DNA of 64,000 bases from Rothia terrae (GCF_012396615.1 NZ_JAAXPV010000011.1:28998-92997); one strand, 5' to 3'. Positions 10,060 to 19,105 are shown, counted from the stretch's first letter. Numbers and translations are program-made. The notes: generated from the letters alone by a model not told the origin.

Positions 10060-10560
10060 CTATGGGGTGCGCGCAGAAGTTTTCAATGTTGCTACGGCGT
10101 GTTCAGGATTTGGCGTAGAAACCGCGGTTCTAGCGCCATCGCGTGTTTCGATAACCACGTTGGGACCACCCGTTAGATAGCCGGTGGTGTTATTACCCAT
10201 GATGCGTAACCCTGCACCGGTGCCAAGACGGGTGGGTTTGCCCACCCACGCGTCCTGAATATCTTCACGATTAATGGTTGTGGAGAAGATCCCGAAAGTT
10301 TTTACTGCGACATGATCCTCGGTAATGGTTAGTCTCGTGGTGGCGGCAAGGATGGAGAAGCACATCAGCAGAATCAGACCGGGCACTATCAGAGATAGCA
10401 AAACGCCGCCGTCATCGGCACCAGGAAATAAACGAACTAAAACCGCGATGCCAATTTGCATGATGACAATGCCGCCCATCAGAAACTGAAAAGGTCGAGC
10501 TAGTCTTGCGGTGGAGCTAAAAATCGGGGTACTCACCGGTTCTCCTACGATTGGTTCCAT
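10060..10560 (-). CDS. Two-helix membrane protein with a PH-like domain
   Basis: Hypothetical inner-membrane protein of 166 residues. Two hydrophobic segments lie at about residues 26-45 and 52-72, followed by a soluble strand-rich region (RLTITEDHVAVKTFGIFSTTINREDIQDAWVG) that reads like the bacterial PH-like domains found after paired membrane helices. No catalytic motif is visible. It ends in a Thr/Ala-rich tail. It lies upstream of and divergent from hsdM and is probably a core gene unrelated to the restriction island. Function unknown. Confidence 0.6.
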   Translation of the reverse strand: MEPIVGEPVSTPIFSSTARLARPFQFLMGGIVIMQIGIAVLVRLFPGADDGGVLLSLIVPGLILLMCFSILAATTRLTITEDHVAVKTFGIFSTTINREDIQDAWVGKPTRLGTGAGLRIMGNNTTGYLTGGPNVVIETRDGARTAVSTPNPEHAVATLKTSARTP

Positions 10561-10745
10561 TTCATAGTGATTATATGGAATGCGTCACAAAAAGCCTAGG
10601 GGTATCATTCGTTGCCTTTGCTAGTGCGTCATCTATGTCTTCTTTTGAACTGACCGGGTGAAACTTCACTCAGCGACATACGAATTCACCTAGACTTGTA
10701 GTGTGTCTGCGCACGCCGGCATGTAGAGGTTTCTGAAGGGATTTT

Positions 10746-12737
10746 GTGTCTTCTTTGAATTATTCGCAGTTCATTTGGTCTGCTGCCGATATTTTGCGCG
10801 GTACCTATAAGCAGCATCAGTATGGTGAAGTGATTTTGCCGCTGACGGTGCTCTTCCGTTTGGACGCGACGCTAGCGCCTACTAAGCAGGAAGTTTTGAA
10901 AGCTGCTGAAGGCTTTGAGTTGGATGAGATTCCGACTGCAATGTTGCGAGCTAAAGCGGGCCATGAGTACAGCTTTTATAACCTGTCGCACCACACGCTG
11001 AGCACAATGCTGGGTGACCCGGATACCCTCGAGCAGAATCTGCGAAGTTATATCAACCGTTTCTCTGAGAACGTGCGCGATATTTTTGAGAAGTATAAGT
11101 TCGAAGACACGATTGCTGACCTCGCCTCGCAGAATCTGCTCTTTCAGGTAATGCAGCACTTCAATAAGGTGAATTTGCACCCTGATAACGTCAGCAACGA
11201 GCAGATGGGCAATATCTTTGAGGAGCTGATCCGTAAGTTTGCGGAGGCTTCTAATGAGACTGCCGGTGAGCACTTTACGCCGCGTGAGGTGATTGAGCTA
11301 ATGGTGAGTCTGCTACTAGCTGATGACGAAGATTTGAACACCAAGCATATTGTGCGTGAGGTTTATGATCCGACGGCGGGCACCGGCGGCATGCTCTCTG
11401 TGGCTGATGAGAAGATCAAGAACCTGAACCCTACGATTGATGTAAACCTGCTGGGTCAAGAACTGAACCCCGAGTCGTATGCGATTTGTAAGGCTGACAT
11501 GGTGGTGAAGGGGCAGGATGTTGAGAATATTGCTCTGGGCAATACCCTAACTAACCCGGCTTTTGAGAACCGCACTTTCCACTATGGTTTGAGCAATCCA
11601 CCCTTTGGGGTTGATTGGAAGGGAGCCAAAGCGGTTGTCGAAGCTGAACACAAGAACCAGGGCTTCAACGGGCGATTTGGTGCGGGTCTACCCCGTGTTT
11701 CAGACGGCTCGCTACTCTTTTTGCAGCACTTGATTTCTAAGTTGCGTGAGCCCGGTGTTTCTCATGACGGTGTGGCTCAGGTGGGTGGCCGTGGCGCTAT
11801 TGTTCTCAATGGTTCTCCCCTGTTTACCGGTGGTGCGGGTTCGGGTGAGTCCAATATTCGTAAGTGGGTACTGGACAACGATTATCTTGAGGCAATCATT
11901 GGTTTGCCGACTGACATGTTCTATAACACCGGCATTTCAACCTATGTGTGGGTGTTGAACAAGCAGAAGAAGTCGGAGCGCCGTGGCAAAGTTCAGTTGA
12001 TTGATGCGACTGAGATGTTTGAGAAGATGCGCAAGTCGGTGGGTTCTAAGCGTAAACGTTTGAGCGCTGAGCATATTGCTGAGATTGTGCGTCTGTTTGA
12101 GGCATTTGATGAGGCGGATGATAAGCGGTCGAAAGTGTTTAAGCGTGAGGATTTTTTGTATCGCACGATTACTGTGGAGCGCCCGTTGCGTTTGACCTGG
12201 GGTTTTACGGCTGAGCGTGTTGAGCGGCTCTTGACTTCTAAGGAGTTTGGCAAGCTGAAGCTCTCTGATGAGCAAGTTGCGGCTGTTCGTGCTGGTTTAG
12301 ATGCTTTGGTTGAAGCTAAGGCTGGTGTGCTGTCTACTTCTGCGGCTGAGCCTAAGGCTGATTTGTTGAAGGTTTTTGCGGACGCCGGTGTTGCGGTGAA
12401 GCCTGTAGCTTTGACCAAGTTGGTGGATGAGTTGGCTGAGCGTGATGAGTCTGCACCGGTTGTCGAGAAGAATAAGAAGCCGGTGGCTGACGCTACGTTG
12501 CGTGATACCGAGAATGTTCCGTGGGACGCGGATATTCATGAGTATATGGAGCGCGAGGTGAAGCCGTTTGTGCCGGATGCTTGGGTGGATGAGTCCAAGA
12601 CCAAGGAGGGTGCAGAAATTCCTTTCACCCGTCATTTTTATGAGTATGTGCCGCCCCGCCCGCTAGAGGAGATTGACCGCGACCTGAACGAAGTACTGGG
12701 CCGCATCAAGAAGAGGCTGGAAGAGGGGATGGGGTAA
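10746..12737 (+). CDS. hsdM: Type I restriction-modification system, DNA methyltransferase subunit M
   Basis: N6-adenine methyltransferase subunit of a type I restriction-modification complex, 663 residues. GTG start at 10746 with GAAGGGA upstream. An N-terminal helical domain of about 150 residues is followed by the methylase fold. The S-adenosylmethionine motif DPTAGTGGM starts at residue 208, and the catalytic NPPFG motif starts at residue 284. The region after residue 470 is a long charged extension, which makes the protein longer than the usual roughly 500 residues. hsdS starts within its stop codon (TAATG), so M and S are co-translated. The matching hsdR is about 6.4 kb downstream on the same strand. 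Confidence 0.93.
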   Translation: MSSLNYSQFIWSAADILRGTYKQHQYGEVILPLTVLFRLDATLAPTKQEVLKAAEGFELDEIPTAMLRAKAGHEYSFYNLSHHTLSTMLGDPDTLEQNLRSYINRFSENVRDIFEKYKFEDTIADLASQNLLFQVMQHFNKVNLHPDNVSNEQMGNIFEELIRKFAEASNETAGEHFTPREVIELMVSLLLADDEDLNTKHIVREVYDPTAGTGGMLSVADEKIKNLNPTIDVNLLGQELNPESYAICKADMVVKGQDVENIALGNTLTNPAFENRTFHYGLSNPPFGVDWKGAKAVVEAEHKNQGFNGRFGAGLPRVSDGSLLFLQHLISKLREPGVSHDGVAQVGGRGAIVLNGSPLFTGGAGSGESNIRKWVLDNDYLEAIIGLPTDMFYNTGISTYVWVLNKQKKSERRGKVQLIDATEMFEKMRKSVGSKRKRLSAEHIAEIVRLFEAFDEADDKRSKVFKREDFLYRTITVERPLRLTWGFTAERVERLLTSKEFGKLKLSDEQVAAVRAGLDALVEAKAGVLSTSAAEPKADLLKVFADAGVAVKPVALTKLVDELAERDESAPVVEKNKKPVADATLRDTENVPWDADIHEYMEREVKPFVPDAWVDESKTKEGAEIPFTRHFYEYVPPRPLEEIDRDLNEVLGRIKKRLEEGMG

Positions 12738-13936
12738 TGAGCGCGCCATTAGTAAAACTAAAGTATCTAGCTGATTTCAATCCTCCTGTTCCCGATTCTG
12801 TGAAGTTTTCGAAGGAAAAATTTCCTATCTATCCGATGGACAAAATTATTTCCTTCGGAGTTCTCAATAAAGATGTGGAGTTTAGAAATGCATCTGAGCT
12901 CACCACTGGATATACCTATCTTGAACCTACAGATGTTGCGTATGCGAAGGTAACTCCATGCTTCGAAAATGGTAAGGGAATTTTAGGTTCTTCACTCGAT
13001 GGCCCCAGTTTCGCAACTACGGAGCTGACCGTTCTTCGACCTAAGCCAGGCGTAGATCAAAGATACTTGTCCTATCTGCTACGAACACCCGAATTTATGC
13101 AACCCGCTATTTCTTCGATGACTGGTGCAGGAGGTTTGAAGAGAGTTTCAGAGGAATATGTCAAGAACCTCAGGTTCCCTCTCCCAGAACTCAATGAGCA
13201 GGTTCGTATTGCGGACGAGTTGGATCGTGAGTTGGCGGAGATTGATGAGTTTATTGATGACCAGACCCGCTTGCTTGAGCTGACAACTGAAAAATTTAAC
13301 GCCGAACTACGAAATTTGACCTATCCCCCCGGCGTTGAAACTGTACCGTTGAAACGTTTTGCTGATATTACGCTGGGCAAGATGATTACTCCTGCTGATA
13401 GGGGTGGGATGAAGCTTGCACCTTATATCCGGGCAGCTAATGTTCAACCGGGTGGAGTATTAACTTATGAAACAGATAAGAAAGAGATGTGGTTCTCGTC
13501 TTCTGAGCTGTCATATCTAGAACTTCGCAAGGATGATGTCTTGGTAGTTGAGGGTGGCGCTGGTTTTGGCCGGAGTGCTGTGCTCGAAGAGGACTTACCG
13601 GGCTGGGGTTTTCAGAACTCGATTAACAGAGTACGGGTGCGCCCAGGTCTAGCAGACCCGCATTTTATAGATTTCTGCATCAGATCGCAGTTGCTGTTTG
13701 GCGACCTCAATAATCTGACGAATCAGTCAACGATTCCCCACTTAACGACAGAAAAGCTCGAGATAACTAGAATCCCGTTACTCGAGGCCAGTCAACAAAA
13801 AAATATTTCGGATTTCATCCTTAATTCCAATCAATTATGGCAGAGCATCAAAATTGAAATTGATAAATCCATATTCCTTTTGAAAGAATTAAAATTTAAC
13901 ATGCAAATTTCAAGATTCCATGATTTATTAAATTGA
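12737..13936 (+). CDS. hsdS: Type I restriction-modification system, specificity subunit S
   Basis: Target-recognition subunit of 399 residues. Two recognition domains (about residues 1-145 and 205-345) are each followed by a helical spacer. The central spacer reads LPELNEQVRIADELDRELAEIDEF, and the second follows IPLLEASQQKNISDFI. The translational coupling to hsdM supports the assignment. From about 13790 the DNA becomes strikingly AT-rich, so the last 45 codons look foreign to the rest of the gene and share their composition with the next gene. This suggests exchange of the 3' end. The recognition sequence cannot be predicted by eye. Confidence 0.9.
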   Translation: MSAPLVKLKYLADFNPPVPDSVKFSKEKFPIYPMDKIISFGVLNKDVEFRNASELTTGYTYLEPTDVAYAKVTPCFENGKGILGSSLDGPSFATTELTVLRPKPGVDQRYLSYLLRTPEFMQPAISSMTGAGGLKRVSEEYVKNLRFPLPELNEQVRIADELDRELAEIDEFIDDQTRLLELTTEKFNAELRNLTYPPGVETVPLKRFADITLGKMITPADRGGMKLAPYIRAANVQPGGVLTYETDKKEMWFSSSELSYLELRKDDVLVVEGGAGFGRSAVLEEDLPGWGFQNSINRVRVRPGLADPHFIDFCIRSQLLFGDLNNLTNQSTIPHLTTEKLEITRIPLLEASQQKNISDFILNSNQLWQSIKIEIDKSIFLLKELKFNMQISRFHDLLN

Positions 13937-13985
13937 AGTAATAATATTTAATAACAAAATAAAAAACAACAGACAAAGAGAAGAA

Positions 13986-14897
13986 ATGACTGATATAATA
14001 ACAGGAACCATATCTGGGTTAATAAGTTCTATAATTATGCTTTTCATAGATAAGCAGACAATTATTGGACTATTCAAAGATTCAAAAAATATAGAAAAAA
14101 TTCAGAAAAGCGGCGTCCAACCAGCACCCTATTCTTATTTTCAATCCTCATATTCCTACTCCTCAAAAATTGAAATAACCAAAAAAAGTTCTTACACCAG
14201 CCCCACATCGAACGACGACGCACTTGCATATGTATTCCTACTACTCTTTCCCATAATTGCATTCATCGTTCTTTATGTCTCCTTCATTGGTAGCATAATA
14301 ACCATCTTGTACTGGATTATCGGCACATCCATTTTCCTTACACTGTTTACCATAATAAGGTATATGAGGACCAAGAAAAATTTCTCAAATTACAGTATGG
14401 GATTTACATTTTTTTCGTTTATAATATCTGCAGTTTTGCCGGTTTTTTCTTTAGTTTATTTCTTAGCAGAATTCAAGTCCGTCAGCAAGAATGGCGTAAC
14501 CATCCTCGACATCTCTAAAGAAGTAAACGAAAATACCGAATGGAATTTTACATCCTTTTCAGTAACTCTAAACACCTTTGTTGATAAATTTAATTTCCTA
14601 AGGGATAACTATATAGAATTTACCCCCATCTTCACCATCACCTTAGTTAGCATGCTGTTTGCCATTTTGCCAGTACCGATAGCTGCTCGTAATATACGTT
14701 CAATCAATTCCCTAATTTCAGCAAGTTTAAAATTAAATCCTAGCCAAAAAACTATCGACAATGCCGCTTTAGCCACTCCAAGGATATTTTGGATTGACAC
14801 CCTGATAACGTCTATATCTATTGCAACCTCCTACCTTTTAATCTCCGGATTTGCGGAAAAGTTTTTTAATATCATAATAAATTGGGCAACTAACTAG
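13986..14897 (+). CDS. Hypothetical polytopic membrane protein, very AT-rich, inside the hsd locus
   Basis: A 303-residue protein I do not recognise. Predicted membrane segments lie near residues 5-21, 79-99, 102-124, 138-160, 211-234 and 268-289. A Ser/Tyr-rich soluble linker spans residues 45-75, and another soluble stretch spans residues 165-208. The ATG at 13986 has AGAGAAGAA upstream and follows hsdS by 49 bases, so it could be co-transcribed with hsdMS. Lys, Asn, Ile and Phe codons end mostly in A or T, and GC is far below the flanks, so it was probably acquired from a low-GC donor. A role as a membrane effector or accessory defence gene is only a guess from its place. Confidence 0.7.
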   Translation: MTDIITGTISGLISSIIMLFIDKQTIIGLFKDSKNIEKIQKSGVQPAPYSYFQSSYSYSSKIEITKKSSYTSPTSNDDALAYVFLLLFPIIAFIVLYVSFIGSIITILYWIIGTSIFLTLFTIIRYMRTKKNFSNYSMGFTFFSFIISAVLPVFSLVYFLAEFKSVSKNGVTILDISKEVNENTEWNFTSFSVTLNTFVDKFNFLRDNYIEFTPIFTITLVSMLFAILPVPIAARNIRSINSLISASLKLNPSQKTIDNAALATPRIFWIDTLITSISIATSYLLISGFAEKFFNIIINWATN

Positions 14898-15890
14898 ATT
14901 ATTTTCAATAATTAATATATGAATATATATCGAAATTTTTAAATATGGCGATATAGTTTTTTATTTGCCACATTTGCAAGATTTTCGGAAAATATATAAA
15001 TTACTATCAGTAGTATAAGGAATATAAATCACATTATTCAAAACGCTCGCCCTTACTCGCGCTATATTTACGAGTACCCAAAAATAGGTGGAACCTTAGG
15101 CATAAATAACCAACTCGCCCCGTTATATCCTTAAGACAAAAATGGCCGGGATGTCGTCACGGTAGACGGGAATGGCTCACAAGCCACCGCCAATAGAAGT
15201 ACGCTCTAAAGTCAATATAAAGCATGCATGAAATCACTAATCACCGTTTACTATTGTGCCACACCCCGTATGACTAAGATTCGAATACGGTGGCTTGGAT
15301 TCTTTCACTGCATGGATCTAAACCGATTAGCGCCATAGCCGTCGATGACGAAAGACCCGCAACCGTTATATTACAGACCACCCATTTATATGAGCAGTAC
15401 CAGAAGAGCGACCGTATTACATTGGCTTTGGAAATCGGTGACGTTCTACCCTTTGAGGATAGCTGTAGATCGATGAGGTAAGTTTTTGCCTTGCGCAAAC
15501 TCACTACTACTTGCGGCAGATTACTGTGATGGTGATTCATTGCCCCAAGGAAGAACTCTAAGCTTGCTAACTACAGCATCAATGCAACCGTATGCACTCT
15601 ATAAGGGATTGAGCCACCCTGTTGTTCTTCTGCTTCAAGGCTCTTCGAGTTTGTCGAACCACGACGGAGTTAGTTGGGTTAGAGTCGGTGAGATTTCTAC
15701 AGCCTCGGGTCAAACGAGCAATACCGAGGGCTTAGTTTGCATCCAAAATTCACGAATCGTACGAGATATTCGAATATCATTAACTCAATCAATTAATTTT
15801 CTTGACAGGAGCCGCATCCAACGCCTTAATAAGGCTTGCTGAGTCCAAGATTAGTCCTTGCATTCCCAGCATGTGTCGGCTGAGATAGTT
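14898..15890. other. AT-rich, gene-poor stretch with decayed reading frames and an IS scrap
   Basis: About 1 kb without a supported gene. The first 120 bases continue the AT-rich composition of the preceding gene. At about 15088-15112 the sequence AACCTTAGGCATAAATAACCA closely matches the left part of the IS element at 15964-15983, so it is probably an IS remnant. Frames at 15290-15481 and 15486-15842 on the plus strand abut and might be pieces of one dead gene, but neither has a ribosome site or a recognisable domain. Confidence 0.5.
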
Positions 15891-15893
15891 ATT

Positions 15894-16796
15894 GAGGCTT
15901 ATTCAAAAGTATGCACACACCTCACACCCACCAACTAGACAACGGCCCCACCATAGCGGCAACCTTGAGGATAAATAACCACAAATATTCTCAAACCGCA
16001 CCAGGAAGAACCGTTGCACCACCAGCGTACAACCGGCCTTACCGCCACGCAATTTGCCACTCTACTGACAGCCCTGACCAACCAACTCATCTGGGGTAAA
16101 CCAGGAGGAAGACCACCAGCCCTCACTCCAGCTCAGGCACTCAAAACCACTCTGCTCTACCACCGACACAATCTCACCGAAGAGCTACTTGCTGAAATCT
16201 TCACCGTCTCGCAACCTACCATCTCACGGACCATCAACACTATCGAAAAGGCGCTTGCAAAGGTCTTCAAACCTCTAGAACAGCCTTTGAAAATGAGCCT
16301 GGATGTACCAGGTTCTTTGGTTGTCGATGGAACTCTTGTACCCACCTGGAACTGGCGTTCAGTAGGAAAAACAAATTTTTCGGGCAAACATAAACGAACC
16401 GGTTTCAACCACCAAGTTATCTGCACCCTCGATGGCAGGCTCCTAGTCATCACTGACCCGCTACCCGGGGCAAGGCATGATGCTCATGCTTTCACAGCTC
16501 ACGGGCTAGATCAGCTACTGGATTCCTCGACTCTGGCCGATAAGGGCTATATAGGCCTGGGGTTAGCAACCCCGACCAGGCGTAAGCCTGGTGTGAAAGT
16601 GCCTCAGGGTGTCAAGGATAATAATCGCATTATCAATAGATTACGGGCTGTGGTGGAGCGGGTTATCGCTCAAGTGAAGACCTGGCGGGTTCTTTATTCG
16701 GGGTTTAGGCGGCCGTTGAGTTTGTATCGGCGGGTGTTTTCTTCTGGTGCGGGGTTTGGTGTTTTATGCGGCTGGGAGGACTTTTGAATAAGCCTC
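15894..16796 (+). mobile_element. IS5-like insertion sequence, full length
   Basis: A 903-bp element bounded by perfect inverted repeats GAGGCTTATTCA (15894-15905) and TGAATAAGCCTC (16785-16796). The match extends to 16 bp if the neighbouring T/A and AAAA are counted. The flanks carry ATT at 15891-15893 and 16797-16799, consistent with a 3-bp target duplication. It contains one transposase with a DDE_Tnp_4-like fold. It interrupts the 3' end of the zinc-ribbon gene on the minus strand. Related copies occur at 61791 (5' fragment) and 63800 (3' end). Confidence 0.88.
16014..16787 (+). CDS. IS5 family transposase (C-terminus frameshifted)
   Basis: Transposase of 257 residues starting with TTG at 16014; the decayed copy at 61910 begins the same way. 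An N-terminal helix-turn-helix (TEELLAEIFTVSQPTISRTI, residues 55-74) precedes the catalytic domain. The acidic residues are Asp105 (VVDGTLVP), Asp156 (GARHDAHAF) and Glu215 (AVVERVIAQVK), with the family signature LADKGYIG at residues 174-181. Compared with the copy at the window end, one extra base near 16738 shifts the last 15 codons: the other frame reads LVRGLVFYAAGRTFE, matching LVRGLVFLAAGRPL there. All three catalytic residues precede the shift, so activity is uncertain. Confidence 0.85.
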   Translation: MHHQRTTGLTATQFATLLTALTNQLIWGKPGGRPPALTPAQALKTTLLYHRHNLTEELLAEIFTVSQPTISRTINTIEKALAKVFKPLEQPLKMSLDVPGSLVVDGTLVPTWNWRSVGKTNFSGKHKRTGFNHQVICTLDGRLLVITDPLPGARHDAHAFTAHGLDQLLDSSTLADKGYIGLGLATPTRRKPGVKVPQGVKDNNRIINRLRAVVERVIAQVKTWRVLYSGFRRPLSLYRRVFSSGAGFGVLCGWEDF

Positions 16797-17699
16797 ATTA
16801 CCTTCATCGCGGATTCTAGGGTCACGAGCGCGGCAAAATTTAGGTCGAAGCCTTTCTGGCAATGATTGAGACAGCTCATCCCAGAGATTTTGGGCTGTTT
16901 CTTCATACGGGTTGGTCATGAGAGGTCGCTTCCGGATTGTTTCCAGAACATCTTGTTGCGATTGTGGCTTGCGCGTTTCAGCGGCGTCTAGTTCTCTCTC
17001 TATTTTCTTTGATAAGGAGGAAGTATCTGGTAGCAGGGGTATTGTTATTCGTTGGACACTTGCGATAGCTTCTTTTCCAATTGCCAAAGAAATGCTACCT
17101 TCATCTTCAAATTGGTTGATATAGCGGTATATTCCCTCTGGCGTTAGGCCAAGTTCCGGAAGGGTCATATCACCCAAAATGCTCTTGGGCTCCTGGTTAA
17201 CACCCGGAGTAACGATGCTGGTTTGATGTAAATTTACACGGTAAAGATAGTACTGTGTTTCCACTTGTCTTTGAGTATCTAGCTGTCGAAGCATATTCTC
17301 AATGGCTGCTTCGTAAGTACCAATGTGAAGTGCCTTGGATTTTTGTTTTGCTACCCAATTCTCGACGGCGTTAGGGTTACCGCTTTTTCTCATACCCTCT
17401 TTAGCCACAGTGCTCAGGCCAGCTTCTGGATCAAAATTTGGGTTAGGCCATACGGAGTGTGTTGTTGTGTGGTACCAATTCAGTTTTAAAACAGTCTGAT
17501 CATCTGAGACAAGGTCCGAAAAGTCCCAGTCATAGACAGCACTTTCTGGGTTGTCCGATGTAATTCCACATTGGGGGCAACCCTCTTTACCCTGTTTCCA
17601 GCGTTCAATCCAGGTATGCTTAAATGTAGCCCTGTGTCCGCAACATCTGCATCGGAGTACCCGAGGCTTCGAGAAGTCAATTGGTCGTTCAATACCCAT
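16764..17699 (-). CDS. Zinc-ribbon protein of unknown function, 3' end truncated by the IS
   Basis: Unrecognised protein, 311 residues if started at the ATG at 17699; an in-frame TTG at 17738 would add 13 residues, and neither has a strong ribosome site. Cys17-x2-Cys20 and Cys41-x2-Cys44 form a zinc ribbon at the N-terminus (LRCRCCGH ... CPQC). The middle has LNWYHTTTHSVWP and, further on, KALHIGTYEAAIENML. The spacing of YHTT and ALHIGTxEAA resembles ADP-ribosyltransferase-like folds, but this is weak evidence. The last ten or so codons lie inside the IS, so the native C-terminus is lost. It may be a broken accessory or defence gene of the island. Confidence 0.65.
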   Translation of the reverse strand: MGIERPIDFSKPRVLRCRCCGHRATFKHTWIERWKQGKEGCPQCGITSDNPESAVYDWDFSDLVSDDQTVLKLNWYHTTTHSVWPNPNFDPEAGLSTVAKEGMRKSGNPNAVENWVAKQKSKALHIGTYEAAIENMLRQLDTQRQVETQYYLYRVNLHQTSIVTPGVNQEPKSILGDMTLPELGLTPEGIYRYINQFEDEGSISLAIGKEAIASVQRITIPLLPDTSSLSKKIERELDAAETRKPQSQQDVLETIRKRPLMTNPYEETAQNLWDELSQSLPERLRPKFCRARDPRIRDEGNEAYSKVLPAA

Positions 17700-17858
17700 A
17701 CACCAGATTATGCCAGCATTGTTTAAGGATGAAGCCAAGGTACACCGCTAGTTGTACATCACTCATGATTTCTGCTGAGAATTCACAGGCCAAAGATATT
17801 GCACATAAGTCAGATACAGATTCCTTAGTTGCCCCACAATTTTTAGTGGGTCAATTCA

Positions 17859-18330
17859 ATGCTCACCCTCAATGCCCTACTAACGGCCGCAAATATCTCG
17901 CCCCGCGACGTCCTGGCCATTCGGCATACCTTCGTCGAACTCCACGACGACGGTAACCCCGGTCTGTCTCCGCACTCCACCGATGAAGACATTCTGAACT
18001 ACACTGCAGGCCAGTCCTCAGACGCCCAGAAGTTTCCGCGCAACCTGCTCCGCTTCTGGGCAGTCTTCATCAAAAACTAAGGCAGAGCAGCCCGCTTTCA
18101 TGCGATCTACCAAAGCCACGCCGTCCTCATCGATAATGGAGCCCTGCGCCACTTCAGCCTACACCCACCGAACTACTCGCCGACTACAAAAACCGGCTCG
18201 TCATTGACTGGGCAGCGCCCAACCGCTGGAATATCTCAGGTGAAAAGGCCTCAGAATACCGCATACTGGAAATCACTAAACAACAGCAACCAGCCTTCCA
18301 AGGCCTCTTCAACAGGGCTTTGCCCGCTGG
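17859..18330 (+). pseudogene. Degenerate copy of the GIY-YIG gene found downstream of hsdR
   Basis: The first 73 codons (MLTLNALLTAANISPRDVLA...) align along their length with the start of the gene at 22304 (MLTFGDVLRAEGIDPSEILA). A TAA stop follows FWAVFIKN. The frame then continues as GRAARFHAIYQSHAVLIDNG. A frameshift near 18165 moves the homology to another frame (DYKNRLVIDWAAPNRWNISG). Homology ends near 18330, before the region that would encode the GIY-YIG nuclease domain. It is a dead, 3'-truncated paralogue. Confidence 0.85.
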
Positions 18331-18335
18331 CTTAG

Positions 18336-18437
18336 TTACTTTGTTTCGTTCGGGTGCCGGGTAAAAACCTGAGTTAGATACACCCGCTTTTGCTTCTCAT
18401 CAACGCAAAACCAAATCCTCTCTGCTTGCTCATGCAA
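18336..18437 (-). pseudogene. Toxin-like C-terminal remnant next to the antitoxin
   Basis: A 33-codon frame (TTG start at 18437, overlapping the antitoxin's 3' end) reads HEQAERIWFCVDEKQKRV then YLTQVFTRHPNETK. This resembles the C-terminal strands of small RelE-like or related type II toxins, but the N-terminal half is absent and a TAG lies just upstream in frame. I read it as the stub of the partner toxin; the abutting end of the GIY-YIG pseudogene marks the deletion edge. Confidence 0.45.
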
Positions 18438-18888
18438 TCGGTCGTTCCAAAGCTAGGCCATCTTCATCCACAACATACTCACCAGCTGCATAACCAGCAG
18501 CAACAGCCTCTGCTGTGTCTCGCCAAGCATTGATAGTGCCAACAATGAGGTTTGGCTGTCCAAGAGAAAAAACGGCCCGTGCATCGTTAATAATCTCATG
18601 CGCACAGCTCACCTGGTATTCTTCGGTCAATGCCAGCATCCACGAAAAATGACGGGTCATCTCAGCTACAAGCTCAGAATCATGAGCAGTAAACGTTGAA
18701 ACCGCAACGATCTGCGCGGCGACGCCCAGCAAAGTTTGCTGTCGGTTCAGTTCTTCCTCAGTCATCAGAACCAAATTTTCACCATCTCGGCGGGTAATGC
18801 GCACAGGCTCATTAGTAGCCGCAGCAAAAACTTTCGACGCAGAACGGCTAAGGTCAGATGATGCGAATTGTGTTGAAAGAACAGTCAT
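18430..18888 (-). CDS. Phd/YefM-like antitoxin
   Basis: A 152-residue protein whose first 50 residues have the Phd/YefM pattern: short N-terminal strand, SASKVFAAATNEPVRITRRDGENLVLMTEEEL. This fold binds DNA and neutralises a co-encoded toxin. The C-terminal 100 residues are a helical extension (SWMLALTEEYQVSCAHEI) that is longer than in classical Phd. Only a stub of a toxin gene follows it, so the module is probably an orphan. ATG start at 18888; no clear Shine-Dalgarno sequence is visible. Confidence 0.75.
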   Translation of the reverse strand: MTVLSTQFASSDLSRSASKVFAAATNEPVRITRRDGENLVLMTEEELNRQQTLLGVAAQIVAVSTFTAHDSELVAEMTRHFSWMLALTEEYQVSCAHEIINDARAVFSLGQPNLIVGTINAWRDTAEAVAAGYAAGEYVVDEDGLALERPIA

Positions 18889-19105
18889 AACCTAATAGCA
18901 GTTCTGAATATATTCAGAAGTAAAGATGTTTTGGTCTACACCCCATCATTCCAAATCTCGTCTTCCCACAATACATAGACCTGTTTCAGGACATTTTCCC
19001 CGTTCTCACCATTAAACCGGGCTTCGCAAACTTACATTCTCTTTCTAGGTCTCACTAGACTTGACTGTAAGACCCATAGCCCATACCCCCGCAGGAGCTT
19101 CTCTT

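Noticed and set aside
12297..12635. Minus-strand frame inside hsdM
   Set aside because: Shadow of the methyltransferase gene.
15290..15842. Two adjacent plus-strand frames as real genes
   Set aside because: No ribosome sites, no recognisable domain, and they lie in a decayed mobile-element region; described only as possible remnants.
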